DNA of 54,993 nucleotides from Beijerinckiaceae bacterium (GTDB taxonomy: Bacteria; Pseudomonadota; Alphaproteobacteria; Rhizobiales; Beijerinckiaceae): positions 1 to 54,993 of the forward strand of contig JAIELD010000003.1 in the NCBI GenBank assembly GCA_019753285.1, written 5' to 3'. This document shows positions 44,235-53,284 of the stretch, piece by piece; within the stretch, counting starts at the first letter, position 1; each line of letters opens with the position of its first letter. The position numbers and the translations under genes are program-made. The notes beneath the pieces are model-generated. The model did not search any database. It was not told the DNA's origin and saw only the letters and a program-made list of their open reading frames with translations.

Positions 44235-45722
44235 CTAATAATCCGGATTGATTTGGATGATCATGTTCTTCCAGTCCTCATAGGTCGGGGCGTATCTGGC
44301 CTCGATCCTGAACGGTGCGGCGGCCCTGATGGCGCGCGCTCCCGCGGCCGCAAGGGCCTGGAAACTCGGGTCGTTTGACGAGTTGGCAAGCTGCGGCTGG
44401 CCGATCAGCGAGCCGTCACGGCCGACAGTGACCTTGAACTGCGGCAGCACCTTGGGCTTGTCGCCCGTATAGGACACTTTGGGGCTCACCTGATCGGCGA
44501 CCGCTTCGCTGAGGCCCGCACGCTCGGCGGGGTTAAGCTTCGCGCCGGTCGCGCTGGGCGCGCCGAGGCTCGATGGGTTGCGGTTCACCTGCGCGCCGGT
44601 CGAGCCTGTCGCGCTCGCCAGCCGATCGCTCGGCAGTTGCTGGCCATTGCCACCATTGGCCGCCGCACTCGCCGCGAGCTTCGCCTTCAACAGCTTGTTG
44701 AATTCAGCCTGCCGCTTGGCTTCGGCCTCCGCCGCCGCCTTGGCCGCGAGCGCTTTCTTCCTGGCTTCAGCCTCGGCTTTCGCTTTCGCCTCAGCCTTTG
44801 CCTTTTCGGCCGCATCAGCGGCAGCGTCAGCCGCCGCATCGGCCGCAGCGGCGGCCTTTGCCTCAGCAGCCTTGGCGTCGGCGATCTTCTTCAACTCAGC
44901 AGCCTTCTTTGCTTCAGCCTGCTTCTGCTCCTCGGCTTTGCGCTGCTCGTCGGCCTGCTTTGCTTCAGCGAGCTTCCTTGCCTCGGCGTCCGCTTTCGCC
45001 TTCGCCTCGGCGGCCTGCTTCTGCTCCTCCGCCTTCTTCAGTTCGGCGAGCTTGCGCGCCTCTTCCTTCTTGGCGTCCTCTGCCTTCTTGCGCGCCTCTT
45101 CGGCCTTCTGCTGCTCGACGAGCTTCGAATCGGTCTTTGGCGCGTCTTCCTTGCGCGGGATCGGCGATTTCTTGGCTGCCTGGCGGATGATCTCGGCCTC
45201 GGGGTCCGTCTCCTCGTCATCCTGCGAAGGCTGCGCGGCGGCCTTCTTCGCAGGCTCCGGCTTCGGCAGATCGACGGGGCGCACGGGCGGCAAAGCGACG
45301 GGTGGGATAGACGCAGTCTGCGCCGGCGGCTTGGCCGGCTCGGCAGGCTCCGCCTTTTTCGGTTCAGCCTTCTGCGGCTCGGCCTTGGCGATATCCACGG
45401 GTCGGACGGGAGGCAGCGCCGGCGCTGGCTGCGGCGCGGCGAGTTCCTGCTTCTTTTCGCCGGGATCGTCCTGCTTCTGCTCGGGCGCGACCTTGTCGAC
45501 CCTGAGCTTGGCGTCGGGAAGCACCTGCTTCGCAGTCTTCTCGCCCTGCGTCACTTGCTTCAACTGACTTTCGGTGAGAATCTCGACGGGGACAGATTCC
45601 TGCGCGTCCTCGAAGGTCTTCGCATCGGCAAGCCCGAGCAGCCCGATGACGAGCAGCGCGACATGCGCCACCGTCGACAGGACGAACCCTGGCTCTTCTT
45701 TCGAGATGCGAAAGGACATCAA
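44235..45722 (-). CDS. tolA: Tol-Pal protein TolA (long Ala/Lys/Glu helical domain)
   Basis: 495 residues. One N-terminal membrane helix ([20 protein letters not shown]), then a long low-complexity helix: Pro-rich stretches (about 65-190) followed by dense Ala/Lys/Glu repeats (about 200-360). The C-terminal domain has the TolA/TonB fold pattern ([33 protein letters not shown]). It spans the periplasm to connect TolQR to TolB-Pal. The Pro-rich segment and the length (E. coli 421) differ from enterobacterial TolA but suit Hyphomicrobiales. It follows tolR by 25 bases. Confidence 0.92.
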   Translation of the reverse strand: MMSFRISKEEPGFVLSTVAHVALLVIGLLGLADAKTFEDAQESVPVEILTESQLKQVTQGEKTAKQVLPDAKLRVDKVAPEQKQDDPGEKKQELAAPQPAPALPPVRPVDIAKAEPQKAEPKKAEPAEPAKPPAQTASIPPVALPPVRPVDLPKPEPAKKAAAQPSQDDEETDPEAEIIRQAAKKSPIPRKEDAPKTDSKLVEQQKAEEARKKAEDAKKEEARKLAELKKAEEQKQAAEAKAKADAEARKLAEAKQADEQRKAEEQKQAEAKKAAELKKIADAKAAEAKAAAAADAAADAAADAAEKAKAEAKAKAEAEARKKALAAKAAAEAEAKRQAEFNKLLKAKLAASAAANGGNGQQLPSDRLASATGSTGAQVNRNPSSLGAPSATGAKLNPAERAGLSEAVADQVSPKVSYTGDKPKVLPQFKVTVGRDGSLIGQPQLANSSNDPSFQALAAAGARAIRAAAPFRIEARYAPTYEDWKNMIIQINPDY

Positions 45723-45747
45723 ACCCGACCGCTACCCTTTCCGCTGT

Positions 45748-46203
45748 TTATTTCGAGCTGTTGTCCGGCTCGGTGATCAGCGCGACGCGCTTGTATCCAG
45801 CCTTCGTCACGATCGACATCACCTCGGCGATGCGGCCATATTCGACCGTCTTCGCACCGCGCACATAAATGCGTTCATCGAAGCCCTGCTTCGCAACCGC
45901 CTGCAGTTTCGCGGCGAGTTCTGCGACCTGGACCTGGTTGTCCTGCACGAAGACGAGACCCTTCTCGTTGATAGAGACGGTGAGCGGCTTCTGCTCGATG
46001 TTGATCTGCCCGGCGCTCGTCTTCGGAAGATCGAGCGGCACGCCGACCGTGAGAAGCGGCGCGGCGACCATGAAGATGATGAGCAGCACGAGGATGACGT
46101 CGATGAACGGCGTCATGTTGATGTCGGCGATCGGCGCGCGCCGCTTGCCGCGCCGCCTGCGCCCGCCGCCTGATCCGCCTCCTGCTCCGAGCGCCATCGC
46201 CAT
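45748..46203 (-). CDS. tolR: Tol-Pal energising subunit TolR
   Basis: 151 residues. Single membrane helix FIDVILVLLIIFMVAAPLLTVGVPLDLP (about 32-58), preceded by the conserved ADINMTPFIDV with the functional Asp, and a periplasmic C-terminal domain (VYVRGAKTVEYGRIAEVM). With TolQ it uses the proton gradient to drive TolA. A Gly/Arg-rich N-terminus (GAGGGSGGGRRRRGKRR) is longer than in E. coli. Fifteen bases after tolQ on the same strand. Confidence 0.95.
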   Translation of the reverse strand: MAMALGAGGGSGGGRRRRGKRRAPIADINMTPFIDVILVLLIIFMVAAPLLTVGVPLDLPKTSAGQINIEQKPLTVSINEKGLVFVQDNQVQVAELAAKLQAVAKQGFDERIYVRGAKTVEYGRIAEVMSIVTKAGYKRVALITEPDNSSK

Positions 46204-46218
46204 GTCGGGTTGATCCTT

Positions 46219-46926
46219 CTAGGCCGCGTGGGCGAGCTGGCGCTCGTCGATCTGCCGCGACAGGATCGCCGAGAACTCATCGGCAAACCCCTCCATGCGC
46301 GCCTGCAGCTTGGAGACGTCCGCCTGCAGCTTGTTGTAGGCCATCACGGCGGGAATCGCCGCGAACAGGCCGATGGCGGTGGCGAGCAGCGCTTCGGAAA
46401 TGCCGGGCGCGACGACGGCGAGCGAGGTATTCTTGGACGCCGCGATGCCGATGAACGAATTCATGATGCCGAACACTGTGCCGAACAGCCCGATGAAGGG
46501 ACCCGCCGAGCCGATCGTCGCCAGAAACAGAAGCCGCGACTCGAGCCGCTCCACCTCGCGCTGGATCGTCACGTCGAGTACCTTGTCGATGCGCGACTGC
46601 AGTGACTGGAACGCCCTGCCCGAGCCTTCGAAGGCGCGCTTCCATTCGCGCATCGCCGCGACGAAGATCGAGGCCATGCCGCTCGTCGGCTGCTCGGCCT
46701 GCGCGCGGTAAAGTTCCTCGAGGCTTTTCCCCGACCAGAAAATCTCCTCGAATCCGTCCATGGCGCGGCGGGCGCGGCGATAGAGCATCACCTTGTCGAC
46801 GATGATCGCCCAGGTCCAGATCGAGGCGGCGAGCAGCCCGAGCATGACGAGCTTCACGACCCAATGGGCCTGCCAGAACAGGCCGAACAGGGAGAAATCG
46901 GTCTGAGAGACCAATTCTGGTGTCAT
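46219..46926 (-). CDS. tolQ: Tol-Pal energising subunit TolQ
   Basis: 235 residues from ATG 46926, chosen because AGAGGG lies eight bases upstream and the family starts there; ATGs at 46932 and 47007 would add N-terminal residues of low conservation. Three membrane helices: [18 protein letters not shown] near the N-terminus, then [24 protein letters not shown] and [19 protein letters not shown], with the conserved T-V-F and A-T-A-I-G segments. TolQ and TolR form the proton-driven motor of the Tol complex. First gene of tolQRAB-pal. Confidence 0.95.
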   Translation of the reverse strand: MTPELVSQTDFSLFGLFWQAHWVVKLVMLGLLAASIWTWAIIVDKVMLYRRARRAMDGFEEIFWSGKSLEELYRAQAEQPTSGMASIFVAAMREWKRAFEGSGRAFQSLQSRIDKVLDVTIQREVERLESRLLFLATIGSAGPFIGLFGTVFGIMNSFIGIAASKNTSLAVVAPGISEALLATAIGLFAAIPAVMAYNKLQADVSKLQARMEGFADEFSAILSRQIDERQLAHAA

Positions 46927-47252
46927 GATCATAACCCTCTGGCGCGACGCCGCTGGTGGACCGCCTGGCGGAACGAGCGTCATGCTCTTGCGCTCGTTCA
47001 CGTCCAAACTATGGCGAGGCTCGTCCCACGGCCCTCATTGCCCGCTCCAAGACCTCATATGATCTGTTTTAGACTCAAGTAGGGTTAATAGCAGGTTGAT
47101 TCTTTCAACGCCTGCGCTGTTTTTCCTGACACGACTCTGCGCGCAGGTATCAAAAGCCCGTCCAAGACTTCTCTTAAGTTCGGCGGATGCCTTCAAGGAA
47201 CGCTGCGGCTGCTTGGCCGGCGTTCGTCTGTCTCCCGTCAATCCAGTCGATA
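46927..47252. other. 326-base gap between ybgC and tolQ
   Basis: This stretch probably carries the tolQ promoter and leader. I see no gene. One TTAA occurs but no partner at the CtrA spacing. No hairpin with a T-run is seen. Confidence 0.5.
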
Positions 47253-47651
47253 TCAAGTGCCTAACAGGCTACGGATCTCGTCCGGCAGGCGGCAAGCGCG
47301 TCCATTGCTGACACAGGCGATGCGCACCTTGGCGGAGACGAGCGTCTCGGCACCCCTCATGACGCTCTGCTCGAGATCGAGCGTCGCGCCGCCGACATTG
47401 ACGCTCGCCGTCTCGATGATGAGCTCATCATCCATCAGCGCCGCCTTCAGGAAATCGATCTCCATATGCCGCACGGCGAAGCCGACCGGCGGGCTCGCCA
47501 TGAACAGGCGGCGCTGGTCGACGCCGAGTTCGCGCAAGAACTCCGTCCTCGCCCGCTCCATGAAGCGCAGGTAGCTCGCATGGTAGACGACGCCGGAGAA
47601 GTCCGTGTCCTCGTAATAGACGCGGATGGGAAAGCTGTGCGTTTCGCTCAT
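47253..47651 (-). CDS. ybgC: Tol-Pal system acyl-CoA thioesterase YbgC
   Basis: 132 residues. Hot-dog fold: VYYEDTDFSGVVYHASYLRFMERARTEFLRELG (residues 11-43) includes catalytic Asp17 and the following Y-x-x-Y segment. It hydrolyses short acyl-CoA or acyl-ACP and travels with tol-pal genes in most proteobacteria. The family's 4-hydroxybenzoyl-CoA thioesterase motif is intact. On the same strand as tolQ, which starts 326 bases downstream, so it has either a long untranslated link or a separate transcript. Confidence 0.9.
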   Translation of the reverse strand: MSETHSFPIRVYYEDTDFSGVVYHASYLRFMERARTEFLRELGVDQRRLFMASPPVGFAVRHMEIDFLKAALMDDELIIETASVNVGGATLDLEQSVMRGAETLVSAKVRIACVSNGRACRLPDEIRSLLGT

Positions 47652-47718
47652 GTTGAGCGCCTTAGCGCATTTCAGCGGCGGCTGTGAACCGCTTCGGCAA
47701 TGCAGGCCGCCGATTTTG

Positions 47719-48258
47719 CTAGCTGAAGCGCCCTCTCGCCATGGCGCTCTGCAGTGCGTCGATCTGCGCCTTCACCGGATTGGCGACTTCGCTCTCGAAA
47801 CTCTCTTCGCCCGAAAGCACCGCGTCGAGCTTCATGATGCGCGCCTGGAGGCGCAGCGAGCGCTCGATGAGATGCTGCAGCATGAGCGGCAGCAGTTCGA
47901 CCATCTCGTTCGACTGCGTCACGTCCTGCACCTTCAGCGTCACCTTGCGGTGTTCCTGAACGGCCTCTTCCTGCGTGAGCTCGCCTTCGTTGACGGCGCG
48001 CTGCAGCAGCAGCCAGGAGGTCATCTGCATCAGCCGGGTGGTGAGGCGCATGCTTTCGCTGGCATAGGCGAGGGCCGCCATGCGGGAAAGATCACGTGCT
48101 TCCGTGCGGCCGGCACCGTCGAGATAGCTGGCCGTGTCCTCGACGAGGATCATGCCGTCGCTGAACAGCGTCTTGAAGTTGCCGGACAGCACCATTTTCT
48201 GCGCGAACGACACCGTGGAGGCTTCCGCTTCGTTTCCAATCTGACGCAACTCACGCAT
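47719..48258 (-). CDS. rcdA: Protease adaptor RcdA (DUF1465)
   Basis: 179 residues, mostly helical (SFAQKMVLSGNFKTLFSDGMILVEDTA, then LAYASESMRLTTRLMQMTSWLLLQRAVNEGE, then EMVELLPLMLQHLIERSLRLQARI). This three-helix pattern is DUF1465, whose Caulobacter member RcdA helps deliver CtrA to the ClpXP protease at the cell-cycle transition. No catalytic motif is expected. Supported by the alphaproteobacterial setting, with trcR 2 kb away. Ends 67 bases before ybgC starts. Confidence 0.85.
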   Translation of the reverse strand: MRELRQIGNEAEASTVSFAQKMVLSGNFKTLFSDGMILVEDTASYLDGAGRTEARDLSRMAALAYASESMRLTTRLMQMTSWLLLQRAVNEGELTQEEAVQEHRKVTLKVQDVTQSNEMVELLPLMLQHLIERSLRLQARIMKLDAVLSGEESFESEVANPVKAQIDALQSAMARGRFS

Positions 48259-48648
48259 GATCTAGCTCCTGATGAGACGGTGAGGCTCACATTCTGTTCC
48301 AGGCTGAAACAGCGCGAGCGCCGATGCGTCCTTTGGTGCAAGCATAAAGCCAGCGGCAAAATCGCGCGACGTTAATAATTTGTAAAGGTTAACGTCGGTC
48401 GGGCGATGCCATGGCAGGCAATCGCCATCTCGCTAGCCGCTCTTCCCCGACAATGCGGCGAACGACGCGCAGCCGCAACCACCGCCGACACGGCAGACGT
48501 GAGTTGCGCACAAAAAAGAGGGTCGCCGGAGCGACCCTTGGAAAGTTTACAGGGAGGCGTCAAACAGAGTGAACAGGAGCCACTCATAATCCCGAGGGAT
48601 TAGACGTCCATTAACCTAAACTGAAATGGTTAAGAAACGGTCAATGCA
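48259..48648. other. 390-base gap with terminator and TTAA motifs
   Basis: This lies between rcdA and the DUF1192 gene. TTAATAATTTGTAAAGG-TTAAC (48373 onward) holds two TTAA boxes 13 bases apart; TTAACC and GGTTAA half-sites are near 48612-48632. A terminator lies at 48512-48537. No coding frame of quality was found. Confidence 0.5.
48512..48537 (-). terminator. Rho-independent terminator of the DUF1192 gene
   Basis: GGGTCGC and GCGACCC (48520-48526, 48531-48537) with a 4-base loop, followed on the minus strand by TCTTTTTT. It is about 110 bases past the stop of the DUF1192 gene. Confidence 0.85.
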
Positions 48649-48846
48649 TCAGAGAGATTTGAAAAAGTCGTCGGCCGCGCTTTTGAGGCTCCGTTTCTTT
48701 TCTTTCGCCGCCTCCGTCCGAGCGATCTCGTGCCGCAACAATACGATGCGCTGATCGAGTTCAGCGATCGAAAACCGGTCGAGGTCCTGGCCGAGGACGA
48801 CGCCAGCCATGCGTCGCGACAGGTCGTCTGCATCGATGGCAGCCAT
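48649..48846 (-). CDS. Small DUF1192 protein
   Basis: 65 residues from ATG 48846 (MAAIDADDLSRRMAGVVL), with GGGAGCGG shortly upstream; longer frames extend into unconserved Cys/Arg-rich sequence. It has a mid-protein helix LDQRIVLLRHEIARTEAAKEKKRS, acidic then basic, and a C-terminal ADDFFKS. This matches DUF1192, small proteins of alphaproteobacteria with unknown role. It is divergent from the quinone oxidoreductase gene, 126 bases away. It is probably cytosolic. Confidence 0.75.
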   Translation of the reverse strand: MAAIDADDLSRRMAGVVLGQDLDRFSIAELDQRIVLLRHEIARTEAAKEKKRSLKSAADDFFKSL

Positions 48847-48972
48847 GGTCCGCTCCCTTCCTCGGCAGCCGCGCGGCCGCCCACAGTTTTCCCGCACCGA
48901 GTGATTGACCGGATGCGCCGGGACCAAAACTGATGCACCTTGCGCCGATACGCAACCATGGAGGCGCACTGA

Positions 48973-49968
48973 ATGGCACGGGCTGAAACGATGACCGCAA
49001 TCGGGCTGAACGGATTTGGCGGGCCCGAGGTTCTACAACCGGAAACGAGGCCGGTGCCGACGCCGGCCGCCGAGGAGATTTTGATCAAGGTCGCGGCGGC
49101 AGGCGTCAATCGGCCGGACGTGCTGCAGCGCCAGGGCAAATACCCCGCTCCCAAAGGCGCGCCGGACTTTCCGGGCCTCGAGGTCGCCGGCACGGTGGCG
49201 GCGCTTGGCCCCGACGTCACCCGGCATAGGCTCGGCGACCGCGTCACGGCTCTCCTGCCCGGCGGCGGCTATGCCGAATACGCCGTCGCGCATCAATCGC
49301 TCGCCCTGCCGGTGCCTCATGGCCTCTCCGATCTCGAAGCCGCCTCGCTGCCGGAAACGTTTTTCACGGTCTGGAGCAACGTGTTCGACAGCGGCCGGCT
49401 CAAGGCCGGCGAATCGTTTCTCGTCCATGGCGGCACGTCCGGCATCGGCGTCACGGCGATCCAGATGGCAAAAGCATTCGGCGCCCGCGTCATCGCCACC
49501 GCCGGCTCCGCTGCCAAATGCGAGGCCTGCGTCAGGTTGGGAGCCGAGCTTGCGATCAATTACCGCGAGGAGGATTTCGTCACGGCGGTGAAGGCTGCGA
49601 CGGACGGCGAGGGGGCCAACCTCATTCTCGACATGGTCGGCGGCTCTTACGTCAGCCGCAACTACGAGGCCGCATCGATGGACGGGCGGATCGTGCAGAT
49701 CGCCACGCTGGCGGGTCCGCGGCCGGAAGTGGACGTCTCGCGCCTGATGCAGAAGCGGCTCGTTCATACCGGCTCCACGCTGCGGCCGAAGCCTGTCGCC
49801 ATGAAGGCGGCGATCGCCGCATCGCTGCGCGAGCATGTCTGGCCGCTGATCGACCGGCGTGCCATCGTGCCCGTCATCCACGAGACATTCGGTTTCCGCG
49901 ACGCCTCGCGCGCCCATGCGGCGATGGAGCAGGGCGACCACATCGGCAAGCTGATGCTCAGGATGTGA
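48973..49968 (+). CDS. qor: NAD(P)H quinone oxidoreductase, zinc-less MDR family
   Basis: 331 residues. GGAGG eight bases before the ATG fixes the start. MDR fold with VNRPDVLQRQGKYPAP (N-terminal lobe), a nucleotide-binding strand-loop VHGGTSGIGVTAIQMAKAFGARV (about 150), and RIVQIATLAGP. No catalytic zinc ligands are seen, as in quinone reductases (QOR, PIG3-like). It reduces quinones with NADPH. First of two plus-strand genes; trcR begins 189 bases downstream. Confidence 0.85.
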   Translation: MARAETMTAIGLNGFGGPEVLQPETRPVPTPAAEEILIKVAAAGVNRPDVLQRQGKYPAPKGAPDFPGLEVAGTVAALGPDVTRHRLGDRVTALLPGGGYAEYAVAHQSLALPVPHGLSDLEAASLPETFFTVWSNVFDSGRLKAGESFLVHGGTSGIGVTAIQMAKAFGARVIATAGSAAKCEACVRLGAELAINYREEDFVTAVKAATDGEGANLILDMVGGSYVSRNYEAASMDGRIVQIATLAGPRPEVDVSRLMQKRLVHTGSTLRPKPVAMKAAIAASLREHVWPLIDRRAIVPVIHETFGFRDASRAHAAMEQGDHIGKLMLRM

Positions 49969-50157
49969 TATTTACGCCCGGTCACGGCAATTCCATTGCG
50001 AATGGGCCGATTGAGCGCTATATACAAAGCATCCCGTCATGTTTGTCTTACCATGACGCTTCGGCCTCCCCGGCCGGAGCCCGCGAAGACTTATGCCGGG
50101 ACCGAATCGAATATCGAGCGTCTTTTCGTCAAAGGGCGCCGCCGGAGGATCAAGACC

Positions 50158-50865
50158 GTGACCAGCCTTCTCATGCCCAAAGCGACCGCCGTCTGGCTGG
50201 TGGAGAACACCTCGCTGACATTCGAGCAGATTTCCGATTTCTGCACGCTGCACCCGCTCGAGGTGAAAGGCATCGCCGATGGTGAAGTGGCGGCCGGCAT
50301 CAAGGGACAGAACCCAATTCTCAACGGACAGTTGACGCGCGAGATGCTCGACGCGGCCCAGAAAGACCCGGAGATGCGTCTGAAGCTCGCCGAGCCGAAG
50401 GTGCGTCTGCCCGAAATGAAGAAGAAAAAGGGGCCGCGCTATACGCCGCTCAGCCGCCGGCAGGACCGGCCGAACGCCATTCTCTGGCTGGTGCGCAACC
50501 ACCCCGAACTGAAGGATGCGCAGCTGATGCGCCTCGTCGGCACGACGAAGCACACGATCGACCAGATCCGCAACCGCACGCACTGGAATTCGTCGACCCT
50601 TCAGCCGATCGATCCGGTGGCGCTCGGCCTCTGCTCGCAGATCGACCTTGATTTCGAGGTCAATAAATCCGCCAAGGACCGTCCCGCCACCCGCGAGGAA
50701 AGCACGCAGACGCTGCTCCCCGCCGAGGTGACGACCGCGCCGAAGCCGAGCGGCCCGGTCTTCGCGCCGTCCGAGCCGAGGGCTAAGGAGGACGATGTCG
50801 ACGTCCAGAGCGTCTTCGCCAAGCTGAAGACGCTGAAATCGACGGACACGCCGGTCGAAGAGTGA
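50158..50865 (+). CDS. trcR: Cell-cycle transcriptional regulator TrcR (DUF1013)
   Basis: 235 residues from GTG 50158, chosen because GGAGG lies eight bases upstream and the conserved LLMPKATAVWLVENTSLTFEQISDFC follows at once. An in-frame ATG at 49996 would add 54 Arg-rich residues that family members lack. The N-terminal half is DUF1013, with GIADGEVAAGIKGQNP and a helix-turn-helix-like LVGTTKHTIDQIRNRTHWNSS near 125; the C-terminal tail is acidic and Pro-rich. DUF1013 is the TrcR family of alphaproteobacteria, linked to cell-cycle transcription. Its presence near rcdA is a useful lineage marker. Confidence 0.8.
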   Translation: MTSLLMPKATAVWLVENTSLTFEQISDFCTLHPLEVKGIADGEVAAGIKGQNPILNGQLTREMLDAAQKDPEMRLKLAEPKVRLPEMKKKKGPRYTPLSRRQDRPNAILWLVRNHPELKDAQLMRLVGTTKHTIDQIRNRTHWNSSTLQPIDPVALGLCSQIDLDFEVNKSAKDRPATREESTQTLLPAEVTTAPKPSGPVFAPSEPRAKEDDVDVQSVFAKLKTLKSTDTPVEE

Positions 50866-50880
50866 TCGGAGCCCGAGGCT

Positions 50881-51924
50881 TCAGGACGCGCTGCGGCGCT
50901 TCACGAGCTGTAGGATGAGGAACACGGCCGCTGACGACACGCAGCAGATCAGCAGCGCGCCAAGGAAGCCCCACTCGCTGTCCTTCAACGGTAATCCGCC
51001 GGTATTCATGCCGAACAGGCCGGTGACGAGCGTCGGCGGCAGCAGCACGGTCGTTACGACCGTGAGCGCATAAAGAAGGTTGTTGGTCTCGGTCGTCATG
51101 CGCGACGAGATCTCCTCCTGCAGCAGGCGCGTGCGGCCCATCAGCGAATGGACCTCGTGATGCAACGCCTCGATGCGTTGTGTCAGCCGTATGACCGAGC
51201 GGTGAAGGTCATGCTGCCTCGAGCGCTCCAGCGAGGGTTCGAGCTGGCGGAAGATCGACAGCATGCCGCTGAGTTGACGATGGATCGCGACCTCGCGGCG
51301 GCGCAGCGGTCCAAGCAGCGTGCGTTCGCGGTGGAAATGATTCTCGAGCACACGGTCCTCGATGCCGTCGATTTCAGTGCCAAGCTCGCCGACGAGCCGC
51401 GAAAGCCCATCCGTCGCGTGGTCGACGAGCGTTTCGAACAGCGCGGCCGGGCCCGGCAGCATCCGTCCGGCGGACAAGGACTCCCGCGTCGTCTCGATCG
51501 ACTGGAGGGCGTGACGGCGCCCGCTGACCAGATAGCTATCGCCCATCACGAAGCGCAGATAGCCGATCGAATCCGTCACGCTGTCGAAATCGCGCATCAC
51601 GTCGACGAACACGCCCCAGATCATGCCGTCGCGGTGGTGGAGCGACTGATGCGCGTCGCCTGAGAGGAGACAGCCGCGCGCCGCTTCCGGGATGTGGCTA
51701 TCTTCCGACAGCCATTGCCGCGCCCGCTCATCCGCGAGGTTGAGATGGATCCAGACAAAGCCGGCATCTGTCTGCCCGATCGGGATCGGATCCTCATGCC
51801 GCAACTGGGACGCCGCGCCCCGCTCGTCGAAGCGGTAGGCGAAAACCGCGCCCGGCAATCCCTCGCCGAATGCCGCAATATCGGAGCGCTCAAGGCCGCC
51901 GGTGATCGAACCATCCTTCATCAT
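50881..51924 (-). CDS. CorA/ZntB-family divalent cation transporter
   Basis: 347 residues from ATG 51924 (ATGATG); longer frames add an unconserved Cys-rich leader. A large cytosolic N-terminal domain with a long helix (GELGTEIDGIEDRVLENHFHRER) precedes two C-terminal membrane helices. The signature FGMNTGG (about 305-311) ends the first helix (LYALTVVTTVLLPPTLVTGLFG). GMN marks CorA-type channels; ZntB members carry GIN or GVN more often, so either Mg2+ or Zn2+ is possible. It is convergent with trcR (16 bases apart) and divergent from the patatin gene. Confidence 0.85.
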   Translation of the reverse strand: MMKDGSITGGLERSDIAAFGEGLPGAVFAYRFDERGAASQLRHEDPIPIGQTDAGFVWIHLNLADERARQWLSEDSHIPEAARGCLLSGDAHQSLHHRDGMIWGVFVDVMRDFDSVTDSIGYLRFVMGDSYLVSGRRHALQSIETTRESLSAGRMLPGPAALFETLVDHATDGLSRLVGELGTEIDGIEDRVLENHFHRERTLLGPLRRREVAIHRQLSGMLSIFRQLEPSLERSRQHDLHRSVIRLTQRIEALHHEVHSLMGRTRLLQEEISSRMTTETNNLLYALTVVTTVLLPPTLVTGLFGMNTGGLPLKDSEWGFLGALLICCVSSAAVFLILQLVKRRSAS

Positions 51925-52106
51925 GCCGCCTCGTCCGCTGATCTTCCATGCACGCTGGAACAGGATTGAATTAAGGTGTGCGATGCAACATTCATACGAC
52001 AGCTCCGCGTCCGCGCCTTGGCGTGCATGTGCATCTTGGCAATAGCCGCGCGTCATCACCATGTCACTGCGCCTGATCAAGGCTTCGGCAACGATCGAGA
52101 GGGAAA

Positions 52107-53273
52107 ATGGACAATCCAGCAGCTATTCGACCCGACGCACTCCCGGAAATGACCGGTTGGCGACCTGAGCGTTGCCACCGCATCGCCCTGGTGCTGCAGG
52201 GCGGAGGCGCGCTCGGCGCGTATCAGGCCGGCGTGTATCAGGCGATGCACGAGGCTGGCATCGAGCCCGACTGGGTTTCAGGCGTCTCGATCGGCGCGAT
52301 CAATTCGGCGATCATCGCCGGAAACACGATCGAGAACCGCTTGCCCCGCCTGCGCCAGTTCTGGGAGAGCATCACCGAGCGCTCGATCTGGGCCTATACG
52401 CCCGATGGCGACATCTATCGCAAGGCCCGCAACGCGACGAGCGCGCTGGCGACGATGACGCTCGGCCAGCCGGGCTTCTTCACGCCGCGATTCCCGGGGC
52501 CCTGGCTTTCGGCGGCGGGCGCTGAAAACGCGACGAGCTACTACGACACCGCGCCGCTCCGCGAGACGCTGCTCGAACTCGTCGACTTCTCGCTCATCAA
52601 TTCGAAGGCGATCCGCTTCTCGGTCGGCGCGGTCGATGTGCTCACCGGCAACTTTGCCTATTTCGACAACGCGCGCGACACGATCGAACCGGAGCATATC
52701 ATGGCGAGCGGCGCGCTGCCGCCGGCCTTCCCGATGGTGCGGGTCGGCTCAAGTTACTTCTGGGATGGCGGCATAGTCTCCAACACACCGCTCCAGCATC
52801 TGCTCGAGCAGGAGGACAACAAGAACGGCCTCGTCTTCCAGGTCGATCTCTTCAGCGCACGCGGGGCGCTGCCGAGAGACATGCAGGACGTGATGGCGAG
52901 GCAGAAGGACATCATGTATTCCTCGCGCACGCGCTACAACACCGATGTCTTCCGCCGCATCCACGATCTGAAGCAGGAGATCTACGAAGCGCTGTCGAGG
53001 GTGCCGGAGGACAAGCTGACCGACGCCGACAAGGTGAGACTGAAAGAGCTCAACGACCAGCCCGAGATGACGATCCTGCAGCTCATCTACCAGCAGAAGG
53101 CCTATGAGGGCGACGCCAAGGATTATGAGTTCTCAGGCACTTCGATGCGCGAGCACTGGCAGAGCGGGCTTGAAGACACGCGCCGCAGCCTGAAGCGGAA
53201 AGACTGGCTCGCAATCCCGCCGGAGGGGGCCGGCGTCGTCGTCCATGACGTGCACCGGGACTTCGACAACTGA
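52107..53273 (+). CDS. Patatin-like phospholipase (with DUF3734-type C-terminus)
   Basis: 388 residues. Oxyanion hole GGGALG (32-37), nucleophile elbow GVSIG (Ser61 in 59-63) and catalytic DGG (near 219, in FWDGGIVSNTP) give an intact Ser-Asp dyad. The C-terminal 130 residues (RTRYNTDVFRRIHDLKQEI and YEGDAKDYEFS) match the DUF3734 extension of one bacterial subgroup. No signal peptide, so it is probably a cytosolic lipid acyl hydrolase. GAGAGGG precedes the ATG. It is convergent with prpE, with 11 bases between stops. Confidence 0.9.
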   Translation: MDNPAAIRPDALPEMTGWRPERCHRIALVLQGGGALGAYQAGVYQAMHEAGIEPDWVSGVSIGAINSAIIAGNTIENRLPRLRQFWESITERSIWAYTPDGDIYRKARNATSALATMTLGQPGFFTPRFPGPWLSAAGAENATSYYDTAPLRETLLELVDFSLINSKAIRFSVGAVDVLTGNFAYFDNARDTIEPEHIMASGALPPAFPMVRVGSSYFWDGGIVSNTPLQHLLEQEDNKNGLVFQVDLFSARGALPRDMQDVMARQKDIMYSSRTRYNTDVFRRIHDLKQEIYEALSRVPEDKLTDADKVRLKELNDQPEMTILQLIYQQKAYEGDAKDYEFSGTSMREHWQSGLEDTRRSLKRKDWLAIPPEGAGVVVHDVHRDFDN

Positions 53274-53284
53274 CTCTAAGAGGC

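Noticed and set aside
44578-45776. Ala/Ser/Phe-rich and Leu/Arg-rich open frames opposite tolA
   Set aside because: Reverse reading of the low-complexity Ala/Lys/Glu repeat gives hydrophobic-looking runs; they are not real membrane proteins.
48371-48398. CtrA box upstream of rcdA
   Set aside because: The two TTAA elements are 13 bases apart, not 7, so only half-sites are present.
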